Shown here one piece after another: positions 12,334 through 21,207 of a stretch of DNA of 64,000 bases. Position 1 is the stretch's first letter. The number at the start of each line of letters is the position of its first letter. The position numbers were made by a program, and so were the translations under genes. The notes beneath the pieces were generated by a model. That model was given only the letters and a program-made list of their open reading frames with translations, ran no database searches and was not told the origin of the DNA. The DNA comes from Sinosporangium album (lineage in GTDB: Bacteria > Actinomycetota > Actinomycetes > Streptosporangiales > Streptosporangiaceae): positions 33,626-97,625 of the forward strand of contig NZ_FNCN01000012.1 in NCBI RefSeq assembly GCF_900100605.1, given 5' to 3'.

Positions 12334-12586
12334 CGTGCCCCCTGTCTGCCGGGCGGACGCTCTCCGGTGATCCGGATTAACCAGTCTCGGTGCTGTCGTG
12401 TTCGATTGAAGCTCCTCTTTGAGGTATGGCCATGCCGCCAGGTGTGTCGCGCGCCCAGTCGAGCCTTGTCCTGGACCTGTGGCAACCGTGAGATTGACGG
12501 CGTGACACGTCCGACTTCCAGGCTCGCTCGGCCGCGCCGCCGCCATATTTCCGCCGATCCGGATTCGCAGAAGCAGGAGCGACCTG
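12334..12586. promoter_or_regulatory. Divergent promoter region (aldehyde dehydrogenase / ATP-grasp gene)
   Basis: A non-coding 253-bp stretch between two divergent genes. It contains no convincing -35/-10 pair that I can single out. The AGGAGCGACCTG sequence just before 12587 is the ribosome binding site of the ATP-grasp gene. Confidence 0.45.
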
Positions 12587-13975
12587 ATGCCTGAGGTTCT
12601 CGCGGACTTCTCCGCAAGGCTGAGATCCGCGCTCACCGGTGCCCCCGACACCCCTCTGGTGCTGCTCGGCAACATCGAAGTCGAGGAGCAGTGGGCCGAG
12701 GGCGAGGTCGGCCTGCCACGGATCGCCGTCAGGGGCAACGCCGCAGTGGTGAACCGGATGGACGAGCTCGCCCTGCTACTCGCGGGCGCCGGGGATTACG
12801 TCGTGCTCAAGTCGGCGCCGGAGGACGACTATCTGCGCTATCTGGAGAGCCTGGGGCTGGCTCTGCCGAACGTGCTCGCCGTCACCGGGCAGGACCCGAT
12901 GCGGACGGTGACGCAGGACGCCCTGCTCGATCAGCCGCTCATCGACGCGCTCGGGCGCCTGGTGGACTCCGGTGCCAGGATCTGGCCGCACGGCGTCTCC
13001 CTGCTGGAGGAGCGGCTGGCGGCGCGTTCCGGCCTCCCGTTGGCCGGCGCGGACTCCGCGACGTGCAAGTCGGTCAACAGCAAGATCTACAGTCGGACGA
13101 TCGCAGATGACCTGGGGCTGTGCCAGCCCCGGGGCCTGTGCTGCCGCTCGATGACCGAGTTCGCCGCAGCTTGCGAGGAGGTGTCCGGCTGGCTCGCGGC
13201 TGGACGGACGGTGGTTCTGAAAGACGCCTTCGGGGTGTCCGGCCGAGGCATCCTGGTGGTACGCGACGAGGCCTCGCTGCGGCGGGTCGAGCGCATGATG
13301 GTCAGACGCGCCACCCGGACGGGCCGGGAGGATCTCGCCCTGGTCGTGGAGGAGTGGGTCGACAAGAGGGCGGACCTGAACTACCAGTTCACCGTCGCCA
13401 GGGACGGTGTCGTCCGCTTCGACTTCGTCAAGGAGGCGCTCACCGAGTCCGGGGTGCACCAGGGACACAGGATGCCCGCCCGGCTGACCGCCGCGCAGAC
13501 GGACACGCTGGAGAAGGCCGCCCAGCTGCTCGGCCGACGGCTCGCCGCCGACGGATACTTCGGTGTGGTCGGCGTCGACGCGCTGCTGGGCGTCGACGAC
13601 GAGGTCTTCCCGGTGCTCGAGATCAACGCCCGCAACAACATGTCGACCTACCAGGAACGACTGCAGCCCTTCTTCCTCGACGACGGTGCGGTGCTGGCCA
13701 CCCGGTATCCGCTGCGGCTCACCCAGAGGCTGGCGTTCTCCGAGCTGAGGACGGCTATGGACGGGCTGTTGCTGGAGCCCGGTCGCCGCACGGGCGTGCT
13801 TGTGAACAACTTCGCCACGGTGAACGCCGCGGCCCCCGCCCTCGAAGCGGCCGACGGAACGACCATGTTCGAAGGCCGGCTCTACGCGGTGGTGGTGGGC
13901 TCGACCGAAGCTGAGGTCACCGCGCTCGATCGGGCGATGAGAGCCAGAATGACGGCTCTTGGCTCCGAGCGCTGA
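12587..13975 (+). CDS. ATP-grasp ligase, PGM1/BtrJ-like
   Basis: A 462-aa protein. Residues 1-150 look like a pre-ATP-grasp domain; the ATP-grasp part follows with NSKIYSRTIADDLG (about 164-177), the nucleotide lysine/glycine loop VLKDAFGVSGRGILVVR, and VLEINARNNMSTYQERL with the Mg-binding E and N. Such enzymes make acyl-phosphates and join a carboxylate to an amine, a thiol or a peptide. A stand-alone ACP follows 49 bp later, as with butirosin BtrJ and BtrI where an amino acid is loaded on the ACP; the same job is inferred here. The ATG has AGGAGCGACCTG upstream. Confidence 0.75.
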   Translation: MPEVLADFSARLRSALTGAPDTPLVLLGNIEVEEQWAEGEVGLPRIAVRGNAAVVNRMDELALLLAGAGDYVVLKSAPEDDYLRYLESLGLALPNVLAVTGQDPMRTVTQDALLDQPLIDALGRLVDSGARIWPHGVSLLEERLAARSGLPLAGADSATCKSVNSKIYSRTIADDLGLCQPRGLCCRSMTEFAAACEEVSGWLAAGRTVVLKDAFGVSGRGILVVRDEASLRRVERMMVRRATRTGREDLALVVEEWVDKRADLNYQFTVARDGVVRFDFVKEALTESGVHQGHRMPARLTAAQTDTLEKAAQLLGRRLAADGYFGVVGVDALLGVDDEVFPVLEINARNNMSTYQERLQPFFLDDGAVLATRYPLRLTQRLAFSELRTAMDGLLLEPGRRTGVLVNNFATVNAAAPALEAADGTTMFEGRLYAVVVGSTEAEVTALDRAMRARMTALGSER

Positions 13976-14024
13976 TCCCTCTCGCACCGCTTCATCAACT
14001 CCACAGAAAACGGAGAATCCATCA

Positions 14025-14318
14025 ATGGACAGCGCCATGGCCGATCCGTCAGTCGGCACGTCCGGCACCTCGGACGTGATAGGGGTGGTCATCGCCACTC
14101 TCGCGGAGATGCAGAGTCGCGGACCGGAGTCGATCTCCGCAGAGATGCGGTTCTTCGAAGACCTCTCCTTCGACTCGACGAGCGTTCTCGAACTGCTGAT
14201 GCGGCTGGAGAACGAGCTCGATGTCGAGTTCGACCCCGAGACGCTCGAACCGAGCGACTTCGAAACGGTGAGATCTCTCGCCCTGTATGTCGAGGAGCAG
14301 CTGCCCGCGCCGAGCTGA
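14025..14318 (+). CDS. Acyl carrier protein
   Basis: A 97-aa acidic protein with an ACP fold. The phosphopantetheine site is S51 in FFEDLSFDSTSVLELLMRL, where the family reads D-S-(L/T). ATG 14025 is preferred because GGAG is nine bases upstream; the open frame extends 22 codons further without similarity. It sits between the ATP-grasp ligase and the phosphopantetheinyl transferase that should activate it, and is probably the carrier on which the KAS III, MaoC and dehydrogenase proteins act. Confidence 0.88.
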   Translation: MDSAMADPSVGTSGTSDVIGVVIATLAEMQSRGPESISAEMRFFEDLSFDSTSVLELLMRLENELDVEFDPETLEPSDFETVRSLALYVEEQLPAPS

Positions 14319-14360
14319 CTCGACCGGGTGAGACCGTCCACCGAGCCGAGGAGGGTGGTC

Positions 14361-15083
14361 GTGCTCGCGTCCGATGTGGTGCATATCTGGTTCATCGGAC
14401 TCAGCGTTTCCGAACGCTGGGCCAAGACGATGGCGGCCGTACTGAGCGCCGACGAACGGGAACGCCTCGGCGGCTATACGTCGGAGCGTCTCCGTTCCGC
14501 CTTTCTGTGCGCGCGGGCGGCTACCCGCTCGATCCTGGGCGGCTACCTGTCCGTCGCCCCCGCCGCGGTGCGGCTGACGGCCGGGCGCTGGGGCAAGCCC
14601 GAGATCGTCGGCGGTGACGGCGCCGTGCGGTTCAACCTCTCCCACTGCGACGACCTCGCCTTGCTCGCGGTGACCGGGTTTCGGGACGTGGGCGTCGATG
14701 TCGAGCACCTGCACGCTCGCCGCCCCGTTTCCGAGATGGCGGCGCGGTACTTTCCGGCCGAGGAGAACGAGATGGTCACCACGGCCGCGGTGGAGCACCG
14801 AGCCGCGGTGTTCCTCCGGCTCTGGACCCGCAAGGAAGCGTGTGTGAAGGCGGCGGGCGCACGTATGGCCCTGGGGCTGGGTCTTCCGGTGGCGAGCCGC
14901 AGTCCCGCTGTGGTAGTCCGCGATCCGTCCGGCCGGCTGTCCGGGCAGTGGACGGTACGGGACGTCACAGTTCCGGGCGGTCATGTGGCGGCGGTCGCGA
15001 TGGCCGGTGGTAGGCCGTATCTGATCACGCGGAGAAGCTGGAGCCCGGAGCGGCTTCATCAGGAGAAGAGAAGGAGCGGATGA
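14361..15083 (+). CDS. 4'-phosphopantetheinyl transferase, Sfp/AcpT type
   Basis: About 240 aa. FNLSHCDD, GVDVEH and WTRKEACVKAAG are the three signature blocks of the Sfp-type family (CoA and Mg2+ binding). GTG 14361 has GGAGGG five bases upstream; a GTG at 14328 would add 11 residues. It transfers the phosphopantetheine arm of CoA to the serine of the ACP encoded just upstream. It overlaps the MaoC gene by four bases (ATGA). Confidence 0.88.
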   Translation: MLASDVVHIWFIGLSVSERWAKTMAAVLSADERERLGGYTSERLRSAFLCARAATRSILGGYLSVAPAAVRLTAGRWGKPEIVGGDGAVRFNLSHCDDLALLAVTGFRDVGVDVEHLHARRPVSEMAARYFPAEENEMVTTAAVEHRAAVFLRLWTRKEACVKAAGARMALGLGLPVASRSPAVVVRDPSGRLSGQWTVRDVTVPGGHVAAVAMAGGRPYLITRRSWSPERLHQEKRRSG

Positions 15084-15964
15084 CCGATCAGCCCACCGTC
15101 GAGACCCCCGCGCACCGTGTCACGGTGGACGAGCCGAGGGTCCTGCGCTTTCTACGGGCCGTCGGCGACGACCCGGCCGGATACACCGCCACGGCGGCCG
15201 CCTCCAACGGTGGGCTCGGCCGGCCAACGGTTCCCCCTACCTATCTCTACTGCCTGGAGGAGATGGAGCGGGGGCAGGACCGCTCGGTTCTCGACGCGGC
15301 CGGAGCGCCGAAGACGGGAGCGCTGCACGCCGCCCAGCGGTTCCGGTACCACCGGCGGATCGTCGTCGGAGAGACCCTGTCACTGACCACCAGATTGGCC
15401 GGCCGGTACCCGCGAGCTCCAGGGACGGTACGGCTGGCGGTTCTTGAGACCCGGTACACGGACATGGCCGGGCTCCCGGTGGCCGACCTCCGCTGCAGCC
15501 TGGCCTTTCCTGCCCCGGACGCGCCGAACGACGGTGCCGCTCCCACGGGGCCGCCTGAGCCCGCGCCCGTCCTGGCGACCGGGGCGATCCCGCCGGCGAC
15601 CCGTGAGTCGCTCGCGGCCTACTCCGAGGCGTCCGGTGACCGCAATCCGATCCATCTGGACAGCGCGGCGGCACGTGCCGAGGGCCTGGAGGACGTCATC
15701 GGGCACGGCATGCACGTCATGGCGCGGGCCGTACAGAGCCTGGAGGGGCTGGGGCCGGGCACGGAGCTGGCCGAGTACGAGATGCGGTTCCTGGCCCTGA
15801 TCCGGCTGGGCATCGGTCTGACCGTGACCGTCCACGGGTCGCCCGGCGGGAACTCGCTGCGTGTGAGAGTGACGGACGAAGCCCAGCGGGTCGTCGCCCT
15901 CGGCACGGCTCGGACACGGCGGGTGAACCAGGAGATCCGGACAGGCGGACGCCGTCCCGGGTGA
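15080..15964 (+). CDS. Double-hotdog MaoC-like dehydratase
   Basis: A 294-aa protein with an N-terminal MaoC_N-like hotdog (residues 10-150) and a C-terminal MaoC domain (about 170-290). The hydratase motif is seen as YSEASGDRNPIHLDSAAARA followed by GHGMHVMA, keeping the catalytic D and H. It should dehydrate a 3-hydroxyacyl thioester or hydrate an enoyl thioester, here likely on the neighbouring ACP. Its start is fused to the stop of the phosphopantetheinyl transferase gene. Confidence 0.82.
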   Translation: MTDQPTVETPAHRVTVDEPRVLRFLRAVGDDPAGYTATAAASNGGLGRPTVPPTYLYCLEEMERGQDRSVLDAAGAPKTGALHAAQRFRYHRRIVVGETLSLTTRLAGRYPRAPGTVRLAVLETRYTDMAGLPVADLRCSLAFPAPDAPNDGAAPTGPPEPAPVLATGAIPPATRESLAAYSEASGDRNPIHLDSAAARAEGLEDVIGHGMHVMARAVQSLEGLGPGTELAEYEMRFLALIRLGIGLTVTVHGSPGGNSLRVRVTDEAQRVVALGTARTRRVNQEIRTGGRRPG

Positions 15965-15978
15965 GGGGCTCCTCCTCC

Positions 15979-17154
15979 TCACCGGCCAGCCGAACGGCCG
16001 GGATCGAAACGCCCCTTGACGACTCCCGCGAAGACGCTGAGCCGCTGGATGTTGCGGGTGCCCTCCATGTATTCCACGGCGCGGGCGTCGCGGGCCAGTT
16101 TCTCCAGCAGCGGGTGATCCAGCCGCGCTCCCGGCCCGAAGAAGCCGAGGGCCTCCAGGGTCACCTGCTCCGCCAGCCTCGCGGCGCTCACCTTGGCCGC
16201 CGAGGCCAGATGGCCGTCCGAGGGGTCGTGGTCGACCGCGATCGCCGCCGCCCTGACCAGCTGGCGTACGGCCTCGATCCGTCGGCCGATCCGGTCTAGC
16301 CGCCACCGCTCGTCCGCACTCATTGCGCCACGGTGCTCCCTCACGTACTCGAACGCGGCCCGCGCCACACCGACTCCCATGGTGGCGACCGCGGGACGCA
16401 GCAGGTTGAAGGTCTTCAACCATCCCCACATGCCGCGCCGCGTCGGGGACAGATGGGAACCGAGGATCCGGTCCCGGTCGACCTCGACCCCTGCGAGGCC
16501 TATCGCGCCGAGCTGTGCCCCCCGGACCCCGATGGTGTCCACCGCGACGGCCGTGAAGCCCGGAGTGTCCGTCTCCACGAGCGCCGCGCCGAGGCCGAAC
16601 ATGCCGGGACCGGTCCTGGCGAACACGACGCCCATCTGCGCGCGGACCGCGTTGCCGACATACCGCTTCGCGCCGTTCAGGCGGGCGGTCGCCCCGTCCG
16701 CCGAGCCCTCCAGCCGGGTTCGCATCCGAGCCGCGTCCGAGCCCACCTCCGGTTCGGTCAGGGCGAAGAACGTCCACGTCGGCCGCTCCAGAATGCGGCC
16801 GAAGAAGAGCTCCCGCTGACGCGGGCTGCCCAGAGTGTCCACCGCGATGCCCGTCATCGGCGCGCCGGGGGCGGCGAGCATGATGCCCAGATCACCCCAG
16901 GCGCCCTCTTCGAAGAAGACGACTCGTTCGAGCGCGCTCATCAGGTAGAACTTCTCACCGCCGACCACCAGGGGGTCGGGGTTGAACTCCGGAGGGATCT
17001 GCAGCGTCCCGACCCGGGAGAGCGCGGGTAGGTCGACGATCCGGATCACCGCTTCCGGATCACGGTCCACTTCGAGCGCGTGCGGACGCATCTGCGCCGC
17101 CCATTCGTGGGCCTGTCCCCGAAGGAGCGTCAGCCGCCGGTCCAGCTCGATCAC
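15979..17154 (-). CDS. Acyl-CoA (acyl-ACP) dehydrogenase, full length
   Basis: A 391-aa FAD flavoprotein with the family's three domains. FFALTEPEVGSDAARMRT is the FAD/substrate loop and EYMEGTRNIQRL near the C-terminus holds the position of the active-site glutamate. It introduces an alpha,beta double bond into an acyl thioester. It overlaps by four bases the downstream-strand neighbour 17151-17867, a second, truncated acyl-CoA dehydrogenase, and the two probably form one heteromeric enzyme. Confidence 0.85.
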   Translation of the reverse strand: MIELDRRLTLLRGQAHEWAAQMRPHALEVDRDPEAVIRIVDLPALSRVGTLQIPPEFNPDPLVVGGEKFYLMSALERVVFFEEGAWGDLGIMLAAPGAPMTGIAVDTLGSPRQRELFFGRILERPTWTFFALTEPEVGSDAARMRTRLEGSADGATARLNGAKRYVGNAVRAQMGVVFARTGPGMFGLGAALVETDTPGFTAVAVDTIGVRGAQLGAIGLAGVEVDRDRILGSHLSPTRRGMWGWLKTFNLLRPAVATMGVGVARAAFEYVREHRGAMSADERWRLDRIGRRIEAVRQLVRAAAIAVDHDPSDGHLASAAKVSAARLAEQVTLEALGFFGPGARLDHPLLEKLARDARAVEYMEGTRNIQRLSVFAGVVKGRFDPGRSAGR

Positions 17155-17867
17155 ACCGTCACCTCCCCGTTGGCGGGGCCGACGTACACGTCAGCCAGCA
17201 ACTCCGACAGATGGGCGGTGCGCCCCGCTCCACCCTCGACGTAACCACTGGCGCCGAACAGCCGGAGCGTCGTCCGGTCCGCGGCGGTCGTCCGCCCGTG
17301 GAGGTCCACCACGGAGTCCCAGGGCAGCCCCTCGGTGCCGGCTGTCTCCAGCACAGCGCGGATTTCGAGATGGTCCACTGTCACGTCCGCGATCGTCCCC
17401 TTGATCATCTGATGCTGCAGTAGGGAGGCGTCTCCGGCGAGCCGCGCGCCGAGATGGCTCACGGCCGCGTCGAGCAACCCGTACGAGAGGCCGAGGCGGA
17501 GCCCGGCCAGGGTCGTCGCCCATGCTGCGGGCCACACCGCCGTACCCTCGCTGAGAGGCTCGAGCTTCGAACGGATGGCGACCAGCCCCGGCACGGGCGG
17601 CGCGTACACGGACTCCGTCCCACGCGCCCGCGGCCACTCGAGCCCGCCCAGCCTGACCCTGACCGCGGTGGCCGCCGCCTCGGCCGACGCGATCGCGTGG
17701 CCACCGGGACCGAGGAGCAGGACTCCTGGGCCCGCCCGGGTGTGCAGCGTGTCGAGTGCCTCCTTCCAGCCGTTCCGCCTGGCTACGTCGAACAGCAGGC
17801 GCCACGGATCCGTGCCCGTACCGGAAAGGGCCGGACCGGAAAGGGGAGGGGTGCTCCGTACCGTCAT
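17151..17867 (-). CDS. Acyl-CoA dehydrogenase-like protein lacking the N-terminal half
   Basis: About 238 aa from ATG 17867, whose ATGA overlaps the stop of the gene before it; further upstream codons are not conserved. Only the C-terminal four-helix part of the family is recognisable: WATTLAGLRLGLSYGLLDAA, DHLEIRAVLETA and LRLFGASGYVEGGAG. The FAD/substrate loop of the middle domain is missing. Paired small/large dehydrogenases of this kind are known from steroid-catabolic FadE/ChsE heterotetramers, so a structural partner for 15979-17154 is inferred. Confidence 0.68.
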   Translation of the reverse strand: MTVRSTPPLSGPALSGTGTDPWRLLFDVARRNGWKEALDTLHTRAGPGVLLLGPGGHAIASAEAAATAVRVRLGGLEWPRARGTESVYAPPVPGLVAIRSKLEPLSEGTAVWPAAWATTLAGLRLGLSYGLLDAAVSHLGARLAGDASLLQHQMIKGTIADVTVDHLEIRAVLETAGTEGLPWDSVVDLHGRTTAADRTTLRLFGASGYVEGGAGRTAHLSELLADVYVGPANGEVTV

Positions 17868-18775
17868 GACCGCGCTTCCTCTCCCCGCACGGGTTCGATA
17901 TCGATCAGGCAGCTGGACAGTCGGCCGAGGTCCGGGTCGTAGTCGGCCATCAGTACTCGACGTCCCTCGGCCCGCCAGGTCGGCAGCCCCTCCACCAGGA
18001 CCGCCCACATACCGGTGGCTGGCCGTCCCGGGGGGACGTCCAGCCGTTCGGCGGCATTTCCCAGCGCGCCGGCCAGGCCCGTTCCGGCCACCGCCGTGAC
18101 CGGTAGGTCCGTCGTGGCGTGCGCCTCGCCGAGCAGCGCCGACCAGCCGCCGGGAACCGCTTCCGGCCGCATCCGCTGCGGCCTCCGTGCCTCCAGCCGG
18201 CCCTGCGGCTCGGCGTCGATGTCGAAGACCAGCAGCACTCCCGAATCCTCAACGACCCTGAGGTGGTCGGGAACCGGCCCGTCGTGCAGCACGCTGGCCT
18301 GGTCCAGGGCGAACAGCAGGATCCGGCGCGCGGTACCCGCCCGTGCCCAGTCGGTGGCCAGGCGCAGGGCGGTGAACGGCGCCATGACGCCTTGGTCCGC
18401 GATGGCGAAGGCTAGCCCGGGGGCCGCGACGACCTCGGTGAGGAAACACATCGGCCAGCCGGGTTCCGCGTCCGGGGCCGCGCTCACCATCATCGCCAGG
18501 TCGAACCGGTCCCGGTAACGCCCCATTTCGGGTACCAGCGCCGAGACCAGGTCCGTGTAGGAGTTGCGTCCGGCGGCGAAACGCTCCTCGTCGAGAGTGA
18601 GTCCGTGGGTCGTGAGGAGGTCCGTGAAGTAGTCGTGGTCGTGGTCGACGAACGGCCGCCCCGGACCGGCCAGATGATGGACCGCCAGCGCCAGGCTCAG
18701 CGTCCGGGGCCCGGAATCGGCGAGGCCAAGGTCTTCCGCAGGGTGAGACGTGGTCACGTACATGGTTTCGGGCAT
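17864..18775 (-). CDS. Beta-ketoacyl synthase III-like (thiolase fold) protein, probably non-catalytic
   Basis: About 303 aa from ATG 18775 (an alternative ATG lies four codons in); codons further upstream look non-coding. Weak thiolase-fold features are seen: ARRILLFALDQASVLHDG, which corresponds to the LVVG...DR strand of FabH-like enzymes, and an EDSGVLLVFD turn like the FGDGAGA segment. No clear active-site Cys-His-Asn set is visible. It lies directly after the KAS III gene (48 bp) and overlaps the truncated dehydrogenase, so it may be an inactive partner like chain-length factors. Family assignment is tentative. Confidence 0.5.
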   Translation of the reverse strand: MPETMYVTTSHPAEDLGLADSGPRTLSLALAVHHLAGPGRPFVDHDHDYFTDLLTTHGLTLDEERFAAGRNSYTDLVSALVPEMGRYRDRFDLAMMVSAAPDAEPGWPMCFLTEVVAAPGLAFAIADQGVMAPFTALRLATDWARAGTARRILLFALDQASVLHDGPVPDHLRVVEDSGVLLVFDIDAEPQGRLEARRPQRMRPEAVPGGWSALLGEAHATTDLPVTAVAGTGLAGALGNAAERLDVPPGRPATGMWAVLVEGLPTWRAEGRRVLMADYDPDLGRLSSCLIDIEPVRGEEARS

Positions 18776-18822
18776 GCTCCGTTTCGAATGGGAGGAGCCA
18801 GTGCGGTGCCGACCGCGACGGC

Positions 18823-19758
18823 TCAGTGCTCCAGAACCATCGCCGAGAAGGTGGCTCCCAGGCCGACTGCGGTCATCAGATACCGATCTCCCCGCCGAAG
18901 CCGTCCGCTCTGCCTGGCCGAGCGATAGTTGATGAACGCGTCGGCGCCGAAGCAGTGACCACAAGTGGAGAGGTTGTCCAGATAGAGCAGGTCCGCCCCC
19001 TGGATCCCGAGCCGTTTGAGGACTCGGAGCCAGGACATCCGATTGACGTTGTGGGGCAACACGACGGATATGTCGGCCATCCCTAGCCCGGCGCTTCCTA
19101 CCGCAGCCTCGACCACCTCGGCGAGGTACCCGGGATACTCCTCGTGGAAGGCCGCGTTGATCTCAGGCGCCGTCCAGGCCCCGCCGTGGAACTTCCCATG
19201 GGTGCGTGTCGCATACCCGAGCACCCGGTCGCGCGGCCCGTCGGTGCCGACCAGTACCGCGGACGTCCCCTCGCCCATCACACCGGTGTCGTTGATCACC
19301 TGGGCGGCCGAGGTGAACGCCTTCTCTCCCGCGAGCACGAGGGCGAGAGCTCCTGGCTCCCGGTCCGCCGCGAGCATGCGGCCGGTCACGTCTATCGCCA
19401 GCAGTCCCGAGGCGCAGGCGTGCTGCGTCAAGGAGAAAGCCGTCGTCTCCTCCAGCCCGAGTCTGTGGCAGACCTCCTGGATCGGGTTGAGGGGGTAGGG
19501 CGCCACGACCGGCATGGTCCGGGCATGGACCACGTACCTGATGCGTGGCCGGTACGCCTCCAGATCCTCCATCGCGAGGACCGCCGCCACCAGGTGGTCG
19601 GCCAGGGTCGCCCCGGGATCCAGCGGGATTTCAGAGAAACCGAAATAGCGCTCATGGACACGGATTCGGTCCTCGGTGAAACCGTGCTTCCGCAGGAAAT
19701 CGCGGATCGGTACGGCCGACTTCGGCACATAACTGGACACGGCTTCAAGAGACGTCAT
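18823..19758 (-). CDS. 3-oxoacyl-ACP synthase III family protein
   Basis: About 311 aa from ATG 19758 (a GTG at 19782 adds eight residues). The nucleophile is C115 in TQHACASGLLAI, the catalytic His is H236 in LPHNVNR, and the position of the usual Asn (GN in FabH) reads GHCFGAD with H268. This pattern is seen in secondary-metabolism KAS III homologues that do acyl transfer or non-decarboxylative coupling. It heads the minus-strand group KAS III / KAS-like / dehydrogenases and faces the radical SAM gene. Confidence 0.82.
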   Translation of the reverse strand: MTSLEAVSSYVPKSAVPIRDFLRKHGFTEDRIRVHERYFGFSEIPLDPGATLADHLVAAVLAMEDLEAYRPRIRYVVHARTMPVVAPYPLNPIQEVCHRLGLEETTAFSLTQHACASGLLAIDVTGRMLAADREPGALALVLAGEKAFTSAAQVINDTGVMGEGTSAVLVGTDGPRDRVLGYATRTHGKFHGGAWTAPEINAAFHEEYPGYLAEVVEAAVGSAGLGMADISVVLPHNVNRMSWLRVLKRLGIQGADLLYLDNLSTCGHCFGADAFINYRSARQSGRLRRGDRYLMTAVGLGATFSAMVLEH

Positions 19759-19782
19759 GTAGCACCGCTCTCTGGCATTCAC

Positions 19783-20046
19783 GGGTCGGCTTGATTCCGT
19801 CCTGGAAAAGGCTGTCGCGCCCCGTCACCAACGCCAAGGTTCCAATGGGCGCGCCACACGGCTGAACCGACGGCCATACCCCGAAGAGGGGCTATCTACG
19901 GAGCACGGGACTGCCAAGACTCGATATCCGGGCGTAGCGCGGGACTCGGTGTTCATCACCGGGCCGCCCTCGAAGTCATCGCCTTCGAAGACATCGCCTT
20001 GAAGACACCGTCCGCACCGTTGGTCCGAGCTCAGGGAGAACCGTAG
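19783..20046. promoter_or_regulatory. Divergent region between KAS III and radical SAM genes
   Basis: Non-coding. It carries the ribosome site of the radical SAM gene (GGGAG eight bases before 20047). A run of direct gaagac repeats (cgaagacatcgcc, gaagacaccg) lies at 19984-20010. No clear promoter core was seen. Confidence 0.4.
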
Positions 20047-21207
20047 ATGGTCAACCCCGCACCGCGCGATCTACGCCGGGCACTGGTCCGGGCCAATATC
20101 GCGGTCCGTGAGAATCGCCCGCCGTACCCGGAGTACGTCAACGTCTTCGTCCGCACGTACCAGGTGTCGGTCGGCCGGCCCCGGACCGAGTCGCAGATGT
20201 ACCAGTTCTGGTTCCGCACGCGGGGCTGCACCTATGACCGTGCCGGCCAGTGCAGCATGTGCAACTACGGGATCGGGCCGGAGATCCGGCCGGAGGTCGT
20301 GGCACGTGCGGTCGAGCGGAAGCTCGCGACCGTTCCCCAGGGATCCAGCCTCTATCTCTCACCGTCGGGCAGCCTTCTCGACGAGAAGGAAGTGCCGCCG
20401 GACATGCGTGACCGCCTCCTGCGCAAGGTGGCCGAGCGCAGGCCGACCAGTTTCGCCTTCGAGACCCGTCCCGAAGTGTGCACTCGGGAGAAGCTCGAAC
20501 GGGTACGGGAGTTGCTGCCGTCCGGAACCCGTTTGGTCTGCCAGATCGGTGTCGAGTCCTGGGATCCCGAGATCCGGAACATGTGCCATCTCAAGCCGAC
20601 CCGCCAGGAGGCCTACCTCGAAACGGCCGGGATGCTGAGGAGCCTGGGATTCGATCCCATCGCCAACATCACCTTGGGCGGTCTCGGACTGTCTCCGCGT
20701 GAGGCGTACCAGGACACCCTGGCCGGTGTCCGCGGCGCGCGCGCCGCCGGGTTCGGTACCCAGATGGTGTTCCCGCTGAGCGCCAAGGCGGGAACACTGA
20801 TCGGCTGGGCCCATGACCGGGGACTGTGGGAACCTCCGACACTGTGGATGCTGGTCCGGTTGCTCGCCGAGTGCGCGGACGACTCCCTCGACACACACGG
20901 CCACGGCGACCTGGACATATCGTGGTTCAACCCGCAGGTCGACGATGTGGTCCAGTCCAGGCCCGACGGGTGTGAGCGCTGTCGCCCGACGCTGATCGCC
21001 GCGCTCTCCGCCTTCCGGCTCAGACCTCGGCGTGACTCGTTAGACGCGGTCGGCTCCTGGGACGGGTGCGACTGCGCGTCCCGTACGGACGAGCTCCTCC
21101 ATGCCGCGGAGGAGCGAGGGTACTACGACCGTCTGGTCGTCATCGCCGACCGTTGGGCGAGCGACGCCGCGGAGGCCGGTGCGCGGACGACCCTGCCCGT
21201 TCTCTGA
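20047..21207 (+). CDS. Radical SAM protein with CX7CX2C cluster (Elp3/RaSEA-like)
   Basis: A 386-aa protein. The 4Fe-4S motif is C61, C69 and C72 (RGCTYDRAGQCSMCNYG), i.e. CX7CX2C rather than CX3CX2C, as in the archaeosine-related and Elp3-like branch. ETRPEVCTREKL and CQIGVESWDPEIRNMCHLKP follow as the SAM-binding strands. Extra cysteines near the C-terminus (CERC, CDC) might hold a second cluster or zinc. Start ATG 20047 has GGGAG eight bases upstream. As the last gene of the block it could tailor the carrier-bound chain or sugar; no direct evidence. Confidence 0.75.
   Translation: MVNPAPRDLRRALVRANIAVRENRPPYPEYVNVFVRTYQVSVGRPRTESQMYQFWFRTRGCTYDRAGQCSMCNYGIGPEIRPEVVARAVERKLATVPQGSSLYLSPSGSLLDEKEVPPDMRDRLLRKVAERRPTSFAFETRPEVCTREKLERVRELLPSGTRLVCQIGVESWDPEIRNMCHLKPTRQEAYLETAGMLRSLGFDPIANITLGGLGLSPREAYQDTLAGVRGARAAGFGTQMVFPLSAKAGTLIGWAHDRGLWEPPTLWMLVRLLAECADDSLDTHGHGDLDISWFNPQVDDVVQSRPDGCERCRPTLIAALSAFRLRPRRDSLDAVGSWDGCDCASRTDELLHAAEERGYYDRLVVIADRWASDAAEAGARTTLPVL

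Noticed and set aside
12334..12738. N-terminal extension of the aldehyde dehydrogenase frame to 12738
   Set aside because: It overlaps the ATP-grasp start and has no family similarity; GTG 12333 has a proper ribosome site.
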